Source: Fragum whitleyi (taxonomy: Eukaryota > Mollusca > Bivalvia > Cardiida > Cardiidae). From it: DNA of 64,000 bases. The translations under genes and the position numbers were made by a program. The notes beneath the pieces are model-generated. The model ran no database searches. It was not told where the DNA came from and worked only from the letters and a program-made list of their open reading frames with translations. Shown one piece after another: positions 10,701 to 22,846 of this stretch. Position 1 is the first letter of the stretch. Every line of letters begins with the position of its first letter. Where the stretch lies: the NCBI GenBank assembly GCA_948146395.1, contig OX411559.1, positions 4,140,501-4,204,500 on the forward strand. The letters run 5' to 3'.

Positions 10701-13700
10701 TTTGAGTTCTGTGGATCATCTGGGGATCAACTTCATCAATAAATTGAAGACTGTTTTTAACTGAATGCTATTATGTCACTTGCATGTCTTTACATTCCAT
10801 GCACCAAGCATCAAAGAGCCCTCCTTTCCAACCATCATTTTAAGTAATAACAATAAGTTTTGACTAACATAGTAGGAAAAGATGTTTCTATTAGCAATTT
10901 TCTTTTTCTATGAATGTTTGTTGTCTTGTTTGGAAATTTTCTTTGTAGTGTGCTACAATTTGTTGGAATTCAAATCAATAAAAAAAATGTGAGGTTATTG
11001 TTGAAACAAAATTTATTTTACAATTTTGAGTTATATTAAAAGTATTCATCAATATCATTTTACATATTAGTAATGTATGTAAATAAAATTCACTCCAGAT
11101 AGCTTGCAAAAGAAATATGAATTTGGAACAAGTTGGAATTCCTACTTATTGATGGCTACTTTCATGAACTTCAGTCATTTGATTTCTAATTTGAAAATCT
11201 CTTTTTCAAATCTGGAGAAATTAAAGTCAGTTGAGCTATATAGGCCCTCTTGGGCCTTTTGTTGATTAATTGTGTGGCTTTAAACACGTCAATGTCTAAA
11301 CTTCATATACTTTTCAAGTAATTTGAGATTCTACACAAAATATTTATTATATGTATCCATTATTTTTCTAGATACCATTTTATGAGACCCCCAAGAATAT
11401 TCTATGTATCTCTAAAAGTTGGTTCTCGAGAGTTTATTGGTGAAGGCCAATCTAGACAGCACGCACGGCACAACGCTGCGAGAAAAGCATTAGAAATTAT
11501 TCGAATGTTACCAATCCCTGACACTGAAGTGAAACCCCAAGAGGAAAACGGGGTACCAGAAACAAAAGAAATAGAACCAGACGGTAACGATTATACATGT
11601 ATTGCTTATTCCCATTTTAGGTCAAGGTTGGCCATTCTGATCAGTTGTCCTTCTGTTGGTCTGTTAGTATATGCGATCTGTAATGCAAAAAAAAGGTATT
11701 GGTACTCTGGGTAGTTTGAAAAGTGTCCACCTAGTCAGACTCGCGGACTGCACTGGCTGACTAGGGTCAAAACATTTTGAAATTAGTTGATTTTCTGAAT
11801 CTAGAAGGACAATTTTAGCATTCAATATAAGAATTTATGATATGACTTACGCCGTGGGAGTGAAATAACCCCGTTGAATACTTTTGATAATACACCAGAG
11901 TTATTACACTAGTGGAATAATTATGCAAATGAGCCCAGAGGGAATAGCAACAGTATTTTGTAACCACGAAAATAACGTCATAATGTACATATTGTGACAT
12001 CAGTTTTAAAAGGCACTATAAGTTTTGCGGAAGATTGAAATGTTGAATTTTGACAAGTTTTTCGCAAAAAATCGGGTCATATTATAAATAGAATATCAAT
12101 TTTGTGCTCATAAAATACCAAATCTAGTAAACCCATCATCTAAATAGATAAAAACTCAGCACAGCCTCTTTTTTATCTGTTAATAGATGGCTTGTTTAAT
12201 AAATTCGGTATCCAATGACCACTCATTCATTATCCTCTATTTTAGACATATAACCTTTGGTTACCTAATACTGTATCCAATCTATTTTGCAAATATATAT
12301 CAAGAAAGTTCCCAGGTAGCCCTTTTTCTTGTGATCGGTAACATGTATGATAATCTGTCAACTTGGATATAACTACATTCTCTGCATATATAAATAGAGA
12401 ATTTTTTAAATGAGGGGAGTGCTGCAGAAAAAAAATGAATGAAGAAATTTGTTTTAAAACTTGTTGGTTACACATGCATACATATTAAAAGGGTAGGGTA
12501 ACAAATAGAGGGGGTATTTAGGATTTCAAATTGAATTATTTCACCTAGTCCTTTGCTGTTTAATCCCTGCTTTTTACGTGTCTGTGATTTTATGATTGAG
12601 AAAACATTGTGAAAAAAGAAGAAATTGCTTCTGATAAGCAATTTCTTCTTTTTCCACACTATTTTCTACCCTACTGAATGGTTATTTTTCAAATTAAATT
12701 CACTTAAAATTTTCGTCTGCAAAACCTTTGAATTTGGACAGGTCCAAAATTTTGTAAAACAGGAAAGGGTTAAAGCTTATCTTGTGGTTACTCATTGGAA
12801 TTGTCTCGGTCATGGCAGCCATGATTCACTCACTTTGCTGTTAACAAGACCCGAGTATACACAAAATGCTACAGTTAAAAGCATGTCAATTAGTAAAATA
12901 CAAGTAAAAAATGATATAAATTCTAAAACATACCTTTCAATTCTGTCCATTTAGAGTGCTAACTTTCTCGCAGATTAGGCCAAGAATTGCCTGTAGATCA
13001 TAACATTGCTGAATGTATTAGTGTGACGTCACTATTACCTGTGACATCACTACATATTTACTATTCATTTGAGGCGCATTGGGGGATATTGGCAATTTCA
13101 AAGAATTTGGCGTATATCAGGGCTTAAATAGGCAAACGAGATCTATTTAGTCTAAAACATTGCAGTATAATAAATTTGATGATTTATTTCCGGCAGTAAA
13201 AATGATGTCAACCCTCGCCTGCGGCTTGGATGACATCAATTTTTCCAGCTGGGAATAAATTGCCATATACCCCGCAAGAAACCGTATAACTAATAAAGTT
13301 AGTGGACCCATAATAATTCCCCACATTTTGGAATTCATGATCTTTCACAATCACTTCGGTTAACAATATTGAAGTACAAGACTTCCTAAACTTGGCAGAA
13401 ATATTGGGTGTCCACTACCTTAAACCCATTGCAAACAAAGAAATCTATTTTTATTTCAGTTATAAATGATGAGACCAAATCAGAAATTAGTGTAGTGCAT
13501 GAGATTGCTTTACGCCATAATTTACCCGTCTCATTTGAGGTAAGAGTTCTTATGAACAAATATTCTGCAACTGTAACATAGCTGAAATAACAGGCCGGTG
13601 TCGAAGTGATGTGGAAAATTAAATAGAGGATAATCGTTTGTTTCAGTGTAAGATCAATTTATATTTCATTGAGTGAACAACAAAAGCTATATTTTCACGA

Positions 13701-16700
13701 GTGGCTCTAGTGAAAAATAGCTTTTGTTGTTCACGAAATGAAATATTAATCGATCTTACTCGAAAAACAAACGATTATTCTAATTCTTTAATGCAAAAAT
13801 GAGACAAAATGTGCAATTTCTAGGACATATTTTCGTAAAGGGCATCATTTTGCATTGCTATGCAACGTTCATTGTGACGTCACTTATTTCGCCCCGCATA
13901 GATGACGTCAGATAGAATGAAATGCACAAAAGCAGGGTATAAAATTTTGATAATTTCACTGCTTTTGCAATGAGATTATCAAGTGATAATCTACCGTTAT
14001 TTCTTGATAAACCACCGAAAAGCATTAAAGAATATTGAAATATTTGCAGAACTTCCCTGACGTAGTTGCCATGTGTTATATTTAAACCTTAGAAGCAATG
14101 CAGGACGGTGAGACTGGTCTTCCATGAGACAGTTTGCTATTTTGGGTCAAATAACAAAGAGATAGATGATTACCTTCTTTATCATAAGAGTTTTCCATAC
14201 TATATGAAGGGAGGGTACTCTCAGAACATTTTTGATGGGCTCTCTGGCAATGAGCGATGAGTGAGACATGGCTATCACAAATGAGCTTGCCTCAGTGGCC
14301 TAGTGGTAAATGCACTCGACCCGTGGCCTTGTGGTCTGTGGCTCGAGCCCCACTGTTGACAGGGTGTGTTTATGGGCAAAACACTTGATAGCCAGCCCTA
14401 GTTCACCCAGCTGTAAAAATAGGTAGCAGTGGGTTTAAACCACTGCCTCTCTTTTGGAAACATGAAAACACCAGGATTGAGTGTTTGAGAGCGGTTCTAT
14501 AAGCTTAAGCTTTTGTCGCAATCAAACTAAAATAAAACTAAAATAAAATAGAATAAACTAAACTAAATGAGCTTGTATGTGACATTTGCAACAATTTGAA
14601 ACATGCGCAAGGGGCAAATGAACAGCAGCACAGCCAGTAACAAAGTGTGATTAGAAGAGTCGCTGTTTGTCTAAAAAACCTTAGATGCCTTTTCTATCTA
14701 AAAAAAGCGCAAAGTGGAGAGTCTGGTGCTTTTATTGAATTTGTTGGAAATGTCACACACAGGCTCAAATAGTGTTTGGTGTATGGGCATTAATTGTGCA
14801 TTTGTAAGTGTGCCTGTCCAATAGTCCGTCCTATTTTATCTGGATGATGACTCATACATTTATAGAATGACTTCATTTTAGTATGGCAAAATTGTTCTCC
14901 ACCATGAGTAGATGTGCTATTGGAAAGAAATTTCAAAAAAGCTTGGTACACTTTTTTTCTATCAAATATTTGAATTAATCAATTTTGTATTTCATGACCA
15001 ATTAGACAGAATTCTTTATTTTGTACAGGTGACTCGAGAGTCTGGACCTCCTCATATGAAGACGTTTGTCACTCAGTGTCTTGTTGGGAGTTTTAAAACA
15101 GAGGCAGAGGGTAACAGCAAGAAACTATCTAAGAAACGCGCAGCAGATTTAATGTTGAAAGAGTTACAGCATCTCCCAAATCCTGTGGTTATGATGAGGC
15201 CCAAACCTAAACCGGTGAACAAAAAGAAAAATCGGAATTTAATAAAGGTATTTAGTTTGCAGAGATCACATTTATTTCATGAACATCAAATGATTGATTG
15301 AATGGAGTTTAGCGCCGCTTTTCAACATTTTTTCAGTTATTTCACAGTTATTTGGGGCACCTAACAATGGATTCCATGTATTTCTCTCACCAGTAAACCA
15401 TCACATCCTTTCCTAGCCTCCAGCTACTATCTCGCAAAGGTCCGACCATCAAATGATATGAAATCTGATAATTTTCTTCAGATATACAACTCTTGCTTGC
15501 ATTATTTTGGGGTTATTGCCCTTTGATAAGGCTTCATTTTACTATAAAGCTTTGATTGCAGTGGATTGCCATGTCCAACATGGCTATTATTTAATTTGGA
15601 TCAGTCAAATATGTAACCATCAAGAGAGCTTTTATTTAGTATGCATCTTTAAATTTAAAAAAATCAATAAAATTGATGTCTTTCATGCCCTTTTCCCTTT
15701 AATTTGAGGTGAATTCCTCTAAACAATCATATAAATGATTGTTTAGAGGAAATTCACATCAAGTAAGAGAATAAGTCTCAACAAGTTCTTAAAATTTTGG
15801 CATTTGAAGTGGATTTTCTCAGTAAAAAAATGAAGGGGTGCTACTATTAGGGAGGATGCTATTATTAGGGGAAATACGTTAACCATCCGGTGATGGTTTA
15901 GACTGAGTTTGTGTTACTCGATCTGGTTGTTTAAAGCAGATGCAGAAAGCAGATCCGGCCTATGGTGTTGGTATAAACCCCATTAGTCGTCTCATACAAA
16001 TACAGCAAGCACAGAAGAAAAAGGAACCAGTGTACACTCTTTTAGCAGAGAGAGGTTTACCAAGACGGAGAGAATTTGTCATGCAGGTATGTTTTTAATC
16101 TGCCGCCGTCATAGCACAGTTGGAAGGGCATTTGACTGTCATTCTTAAAGTCCTGGCACATCCTTCCAAATATTTGTCTCTCACCAATGGGTTGATAAAT
16201 CATGGTCCTATGTGGGATAGCAGCTGGAGGCTAGGAAAGGATGTAATAGTAGTTCTGGTGTGAGAAATACCAGGAATCCATTGTTAGCTGCTCCAGCTTC
16301 CGCAATATAGCTGAAAGATTGTTAAAAGGGGCGTAAAGCTCCAGTCAGACAATCAAATGTTTATTTATCTCCAAATGAGTGGTAGTATTTCTGTTTATTT
16401 ATCGTGACTACCATATCACATGTCCATATAGTGTCTATTGTAGGATTCATAAAGTAGGGGGGATATTTGCTGAATATCACCCAACATTCCAAAAATAATA
16501 GAAATTTTTGCTCTTTCTCTATGTAAAAAAATCCCCCATAACCCTCAAAAATAGGGGGGAATTTTCAAAAGTATGTGCTAAAATGTGCAATCCCCCGCCT
16601 AGAATAGATACTGCCATATGAGTGACTGAGCTACAGATAGAGGGGGCAGTGGTTCGGAAATAAGCTGCCCGAGTTGTCCGAGTCGCCCATTAAACTGCAT

Positions 16701-19700
16701 GAACAAGCAGATTTTCCTTCCTAAGTTGTCCGTGGAAAAGTGAAAAGAAAATATTGTAATATTTTCTTATAGTAAAAGTTAGCAGTTTTCTAAAAATAAA
16801 TGCCATAATACTTATATTTACAGTTAGTTAGACTATTTTATGGATGCTTCTTATAGCAAAACCAAAGTATCTTCAATGTCAAAAAAACAAACAAGACTAT
16901 TTATCTGGAAAAAAAAAAAATGTTAATGATAAAGAACAGACAAGAAAGCGTTTGATACGGACAAGTCAGATTGTGATTGTGGCTTGTCCGTGGGCAAGTT
17001 GACTTTCAAAATATTTCAGAACCCCTGGGGGGTATTTTTGAATTCAAATATAAATATTTCACTAGTCCTTGTTTAAACCCTATCTTGTGGGTACTTGTTG
17101 GAATTGTCTTGTTTTTCATTAAGAAATAAAGATTTTAGACAGGAGTTACCCCCTCTCAGGGATAGTTCTGGCTCAGAATATCATGTCTAAAAATATCTCA
17201 TTTAGTCAAATGAGAAATAAAAAAAAAAAGCGAGAAATTTTACCAAAACCTTCACTGAATTGCCATCTGCTTCGAAATTTTTCTCTCATTGAGCCAGTTA
17301 CAATGAGATTTCCTGCAGAAAATGAATGAATCTCTCAATATTTGCCCCAAAATGATCCCTTCCTCTTAAATGTACAGTTGTACAATTTATAGTGAGGCGT
17401 CAAAGATCAATTTTACATTGAAAATGATAGGCAATAACGGTTTCTCGATACTCACTTAAACTTGCGGAACTATACCTCTGAATGCTATAGTGAGGCGTCA
17501 AAGATCAATTTTACATTGAAAATGATAGGCAATAACGGTTTCTCGATACTCACATAAACTTGCGGAACTATACCTCTGAATGCTATAGTGAGGCGTCAAA
17601 GATCAATTTTACATTGAAAATGATAGGCAATAACGGTTTCTCGATACTCACATAAACTTGCGGAACTATACCTCTGAATGCTATAGTGAGGCGTCAAAGA
17701 TCAATTTTACATTGAAAATGATAGGCAATAACGGTTTCTCGATACTCACATAAACTTGCGGAACTATACCTCTGAATGCTATAGTGAGGCGTCAAAGATC
17801 AATTTTACATTGAAAATGATAGGCAATAACGGTTTCTCGATACTCACATAAACTTGCGGAACTATACCTCTGAATGCTAGGCCCAGAAGATGGTTAGTTG
17901 TTACAAGGGATAGTGCATGTATAATTAATGAAACTACTGCTGACTGAAGGGGCCTTGGTTTATTGTCTCTGCTGAAAAACAATTAGTTTGTTAATGGACT
18001 GAGGTGATCTTTAAGTGAAGTTTTATACAGAAAACTTGTTGTTCATTTATAGAGTATAGTGACATTTATACAGAAAATTAATTGTTGATTACTAGATTAT
18101 AGTAAATTTGTACAGGAAATTTATTCTTTAAATTTAAACGAAAAATTCTTTGTTAATAAATTATAGGAAATTTATATAGAAAAATTATTGTTATTTCCCC
18201 CTACCCCCAAACTATGTTATAGGGCTATATAGGAGTCAGCTTGTCGGTCGCTCCGTTGGTCGGTCAGTCTGTCCATCTGTCTGTAGTTTTTTAGTGTCCC
18301 CTCAATCTCTCAACAACTATTGGGCAGATTTCATGCAAACTTCACAGATGTGATCAGTATCAGGCAGAGATGTGCAATTGATTTTTTTGTTACAATCTAT
18401 TGATTTTTGACAGCGTTATGGCCCTCGGATGGAAATGGAAATCAATTTTTTTATTGACTGCACTTGTAAGGAGGGGGGGGGGGGGGGGTATTAGTCCCTT
18501 TTGGGACAGTCTAGTTGAGAAATAGATTATAGTAAATTTATTAAGAAAAATTATTGTTAACTGATAGATTATTGTAAATTTACTCAGAAAATATTTTGTT
18601 GAATAACAGACTATAGTAAATATATTCTAAAATTTAATTGTTAATTAACAGATCCAGGTAGATGAACACACCTGTACGGGTGTTGGACCTAACAAAAAGT
18701 TGGCCAAGAGACACGCGGCAGAGGCTATGTTACAACTACTGGGTTATAGTAAACCGTCACCACAACCGTCCAAACCTGCCATCAAAACAACAGGTGATGT
18801 GAGTACATGAGAGATCTGTCTTTAAGTTAGTGGACCCATAATAGTTTTGCATTTACATTCATTTTTAGCTCCACGGGCCAAAACCAGCAAGCTTTTGTTA
18901 TGAAGAAATTTGGATTGGCCCATAAATATGGGCGTGGCAGGGCAGGGCTTATTTTTAGCCGGAAATCTTTGAAGGACATCTCCTCCTGGACCATTGGGCT
19001 GATTTCAACGAAACTTGACCAGAATGTTCCTTGGGTGACCCTCTTCTAAAGTTTTTCAAGAAATTTGGATTGACCTCCAAATATGGGCATGGCAGTGCGG
19101 GGCTTATTTTGAGCCGAAAATCTTTGAACGACATCTCCTGAACCTATGGGCTGATTTCAACGAAGTTTGGCCAGAATGTTCCTTGGGTGACCCTCTTCTA
19201 AAGTTGTTAAAAAAATTTGGATTGACCTCCAAATATGGGTATATTGTCAATGTCCTGTCTGGCTTTATGTCAACCAAAAAGCATTTACATTTTTGCCATA
19301 ACTTTGATTTGTTAGGGTCAAAGTCTTCATATTCCTAATGTATATACCTTGTGACAAGGCCCTTCTATTGGTACTAACTTGAAAGTCATTAGCCAAGGTC
19401 AAAGTCATGTCATTCAAGGTCATATATCAGGGCTCAAATTTGACCATTAAACCAGGGTTTTGACTCTCAAAAATCTTAAATTATCCTATTTTGAGCCATA
19501 GAAATTTTCTTCCAAGGGGTCATTTCTGACCCCTTAAAGAAAATTCTTAGGGTCAAACTGTGTTTTTATCACTCAAATTTTAAATGGTAAATCTTATTAC
19601 TATTTAGAATTCTACTAATTAATTTTTCCTTTGTATTGTTACAAGAAAAGGTCAATTCACACTAAAACCTGTAAAATTCAATTCACAATTTGACTTTTCT

Positions 19701-22700
19701 GTTGTTTTGGCCACTTTAGAATAATTTTTGACCCCCTGAATTTCAAGTTTAGGAGTCAATGACTCCTAAATTTCAAACACTAGAATGTTCCCTGAATATG
19801 TTGAATTTTAAATTCACATTGAATTTTGTTGTACAGTTGATTATTGATGTGCTGATATGCTGTTGATTACAGAATTGATTTAAGGATTGTTGAAAATTAT
19901 TGTAAGAGTTATGCCCCTTTTTGACTTAGAATTTTATCATTATCCAGCAGCTGCAGCCAAGTGTTGCACCCATAGGCTGTGCTCTTGTTTTATTGTTGAT
20001 ATTATTCCCACTTATGCAGTCATACTCTTGTAAATATATCAGTCTGTTTCTTCAGAGGCAATTACAAGTAAGTAGATATTTTGTTGACCTGCTTTAGAGG
20101 GAAAAAAATAAGGTTAATTGTTAAGAGAAATTCATTTATAAGTTGAGCCTGTGCCTGACATTTCCAACAATTTCAAAAATAGTCAAACCTGTCTAAAGCA
20201 AGCACCTAAGGGACATTCAAAAAGTGCTTGCTTAAGACAGGTGCTTGCTTAATGCAGGTCAATTTTAGTGCATTTGGTTCATTTGGGAACTTGGTGATCT
20301 CTTGCTTAAGACAGGTTGCTTGCTGAATACAGGTGGCCACTAACACAGGTTTGCCTGTGCCTGATATTTCCAACAATTTCAAATATGAGCAAAGCAAAGA
20401 CTCCTATCCACACAGTCTGACTAGAGTCTTCACTATGTCATTTATAGATAGATAAGGTCTGCAAGTATATGTAGACAGTTTGACAATCTTCTACATGTAT
20501 TTATGATATAAGTAAATGCCTTGGCTGCTACATATTTGCACCTCATGCAGATATCAAATTGTTGGAAATGACACACAAGCTCAATTAAGTCTAGTCTGAT
20601 TAGCTCTGTTGGTAATGTAGTTGACCTTTAATCCTGAGGTTGTAAGGTCTTACCTCAGCTTGGCGGACAGTGATTTTACTGTTTTTGGAAATGACAATAA
20701 ACCATGGATAGGTGCACCAGCTGTTGTGATGCAACCACAATGTTCATTAAATTTTCAGACTTTGCCTTAGAACCCAAAATTAATTGTTTCCAAACCAAAA
20801 ATCATACTTTTTTTAAAAAAAAACTCTATCAACAAATCCAAGTATTTGAATGAACCTAAAATGAAACACTATGGGAATTATTAAAGGTAAAAAATTTCTT
20901 TGTGAATTATGTTCTAAAAGGAAAATCTTTTAATGGTGTACACCTATCGCAGGGGTGTTGAATTCCGTGCCTTACTTGTCTGACACATTTTTTTTCTACC
21001 TGCGGGCTAGTACATTTTTGCCACTTGTCTGTGGACAAGTAAATCAAGGACAAGTCTTGAAATGGTACTTGATAGAGGTAAGAGATTAATTAGCCAAAAG
21101 TTTGTATCAAAAGGTAGAAAATATTGTTTTCAATGAAGAAAATGCTGTGTTCAATCATTTTCTTCTTTAAAAGCAATAATTTCTGTTTTAATCTATTCTC
21201 TTTTTTTGCGGACAAGTAAATGTAGACATTATACAAGTAGAAAATCATGTTTTTCTTGTCCAAGGACAAGTGGATAAAATGCGTATTTCCACACCCCTGC
21301 CTATCTAGAACTGTTATATTCAACATCTTTCAGTTTACCACTCTGTCATATGGTAATAGGTTTAAATCTTATGTTGCTGGAGTTCATGTTTTTCAAACTT
21401 TTTTTTATTTTCCTTTGTTGTCACAACAATATCACCTTTTCCTTTAATGTTTTGCAAGATAATTGTTAATTGAGAAAATAATAATTTTTTAAGGTTAGTT
21501 TTTGTCTTGGCCTCATTTAATCAGAAACCTTATGTGTGATGTTTTAATGTCATAAAATGGTTTACGTAAGTCATCAGTTATCATTTCAGAAACTTATTCT
21601 CAAACTTATACGTTTTGTACTCATTGAAAAATATAACTGAAGTTGTTAGTGAATTTGTAAAAGAAAAGGATGAAATTTTATGGGAGAGAAAGGAATGCAA
21701 TTTTGCTCTTTCTACAATTGTTTTTCAAGAATTTTATTTAATATTATAAGAATTATCCTTTGGGCTTGAAAGGATTAAAAGGATATGTATTTAAACAGCA
21801 CGCATAAAGCTTATTTTCTTGATCCATGGCTAATTTGAATCATTGGTTGAGATAAAAATGGAAAGATTATTTCCTTGTTCTTGCAAAATTAACCCTTGTC
21901 ATGCTGAATAAATTTTGGCTATAAATTTTTCATCAAAATCAAAGTGCAAAAAGTACCGAAATGCCCAACTTAAGGTCAATTTTTATTTGAAAAACTAAAT
22001 CTAATGACAATTCTGGTTTGAAAGTGAGAGACAGGTGGTGTAGACTAACATCAGACTGCACATATGTGCAGACTGATGTTTGTTTATAGCTCCTGCCAAA
22101 GCCGGAATATTCCGGGTTCAGCATGACAAGTGTTAAGTTACTATTCTTCACTTTGGTATACAGGTTAAAGGTTATATTTGTACCATTCTGTTTATTATAG
22201 TCTAGTCTTGGTGAAAAGAAGGTCACATTCTCAGATACAACAGATGCAGGTAATAAAATCACTGTTAACCACTTTAACCCTTTCCTGTTTTACAAAATTT
22301 TGGACCTGTCCAAATTCAAAGGTTTTGCAGACGAAAATTAAAAGTGGATTTAATTTGAAAACTAACTATTCAGTAGGGTAGAAAATAATGTGGAAAAAGA
22401 AGAAATTGCTTGTCAGAAGCAATTTCTTCTTTTTTCACAATGTTTTCTCAATCATAAAATCACAGGCACGTAAAAAGCAGGGATTAAACAGCAAAGGGTT
22501 AATCCTTTCCTATCTATTGAAATTTTAGTCCAAAGTGAAAGAGGTTTCAGGTCACAGTGAAAAATGAGTGAATCCAAGCAATTTCTTCTTTTTACAACAA
22601 TATTAATCACCCAGTGTGTGACATTTCCATCAATTCCACATGTGTGCAAAGCAAAGGTTCTGGCCAGCTTGTGTAGCCACACATTCTGGCCAGAGTCTTC

Positions 22701-22802
22701 ACTATGCACTATATAAGAGATTATGTCTTAATCCCCCTGTTTGAAGTCGGCGTATATTTTTATGCCCACCCTCGAGAGATCGGGGGCATATTGTTTTACT
22801 CA

Positions 22803-22846
<44 letters not shown>

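Larger units (their letters stand above)
13024..13910. promoter_or_regulatory. Three palindromic TGACGTCA (CRE-type) sites around Staufen exon 6
   Basis: Perfect TGACGTCA octamers at 13024-13031, 13875-13882 and 13903-13910. The octamer is the CREB/ATF consensus. They lie in repeat-rich intron and may be part of mobile elements; function is not shown. Confidence 0.35.

Noticed and set aside
11382..11714. Reading of Staufen exon 5 through to 11714
   Set aside because: The text after 11583 loses dsRBD/linker character, and a phase-correct donor is at 11584.
14285..14360. tRNA gene
   Set aside because: A and B boxes are good, but the text runs into a SINE body and tail, and no cloverleaf closes.
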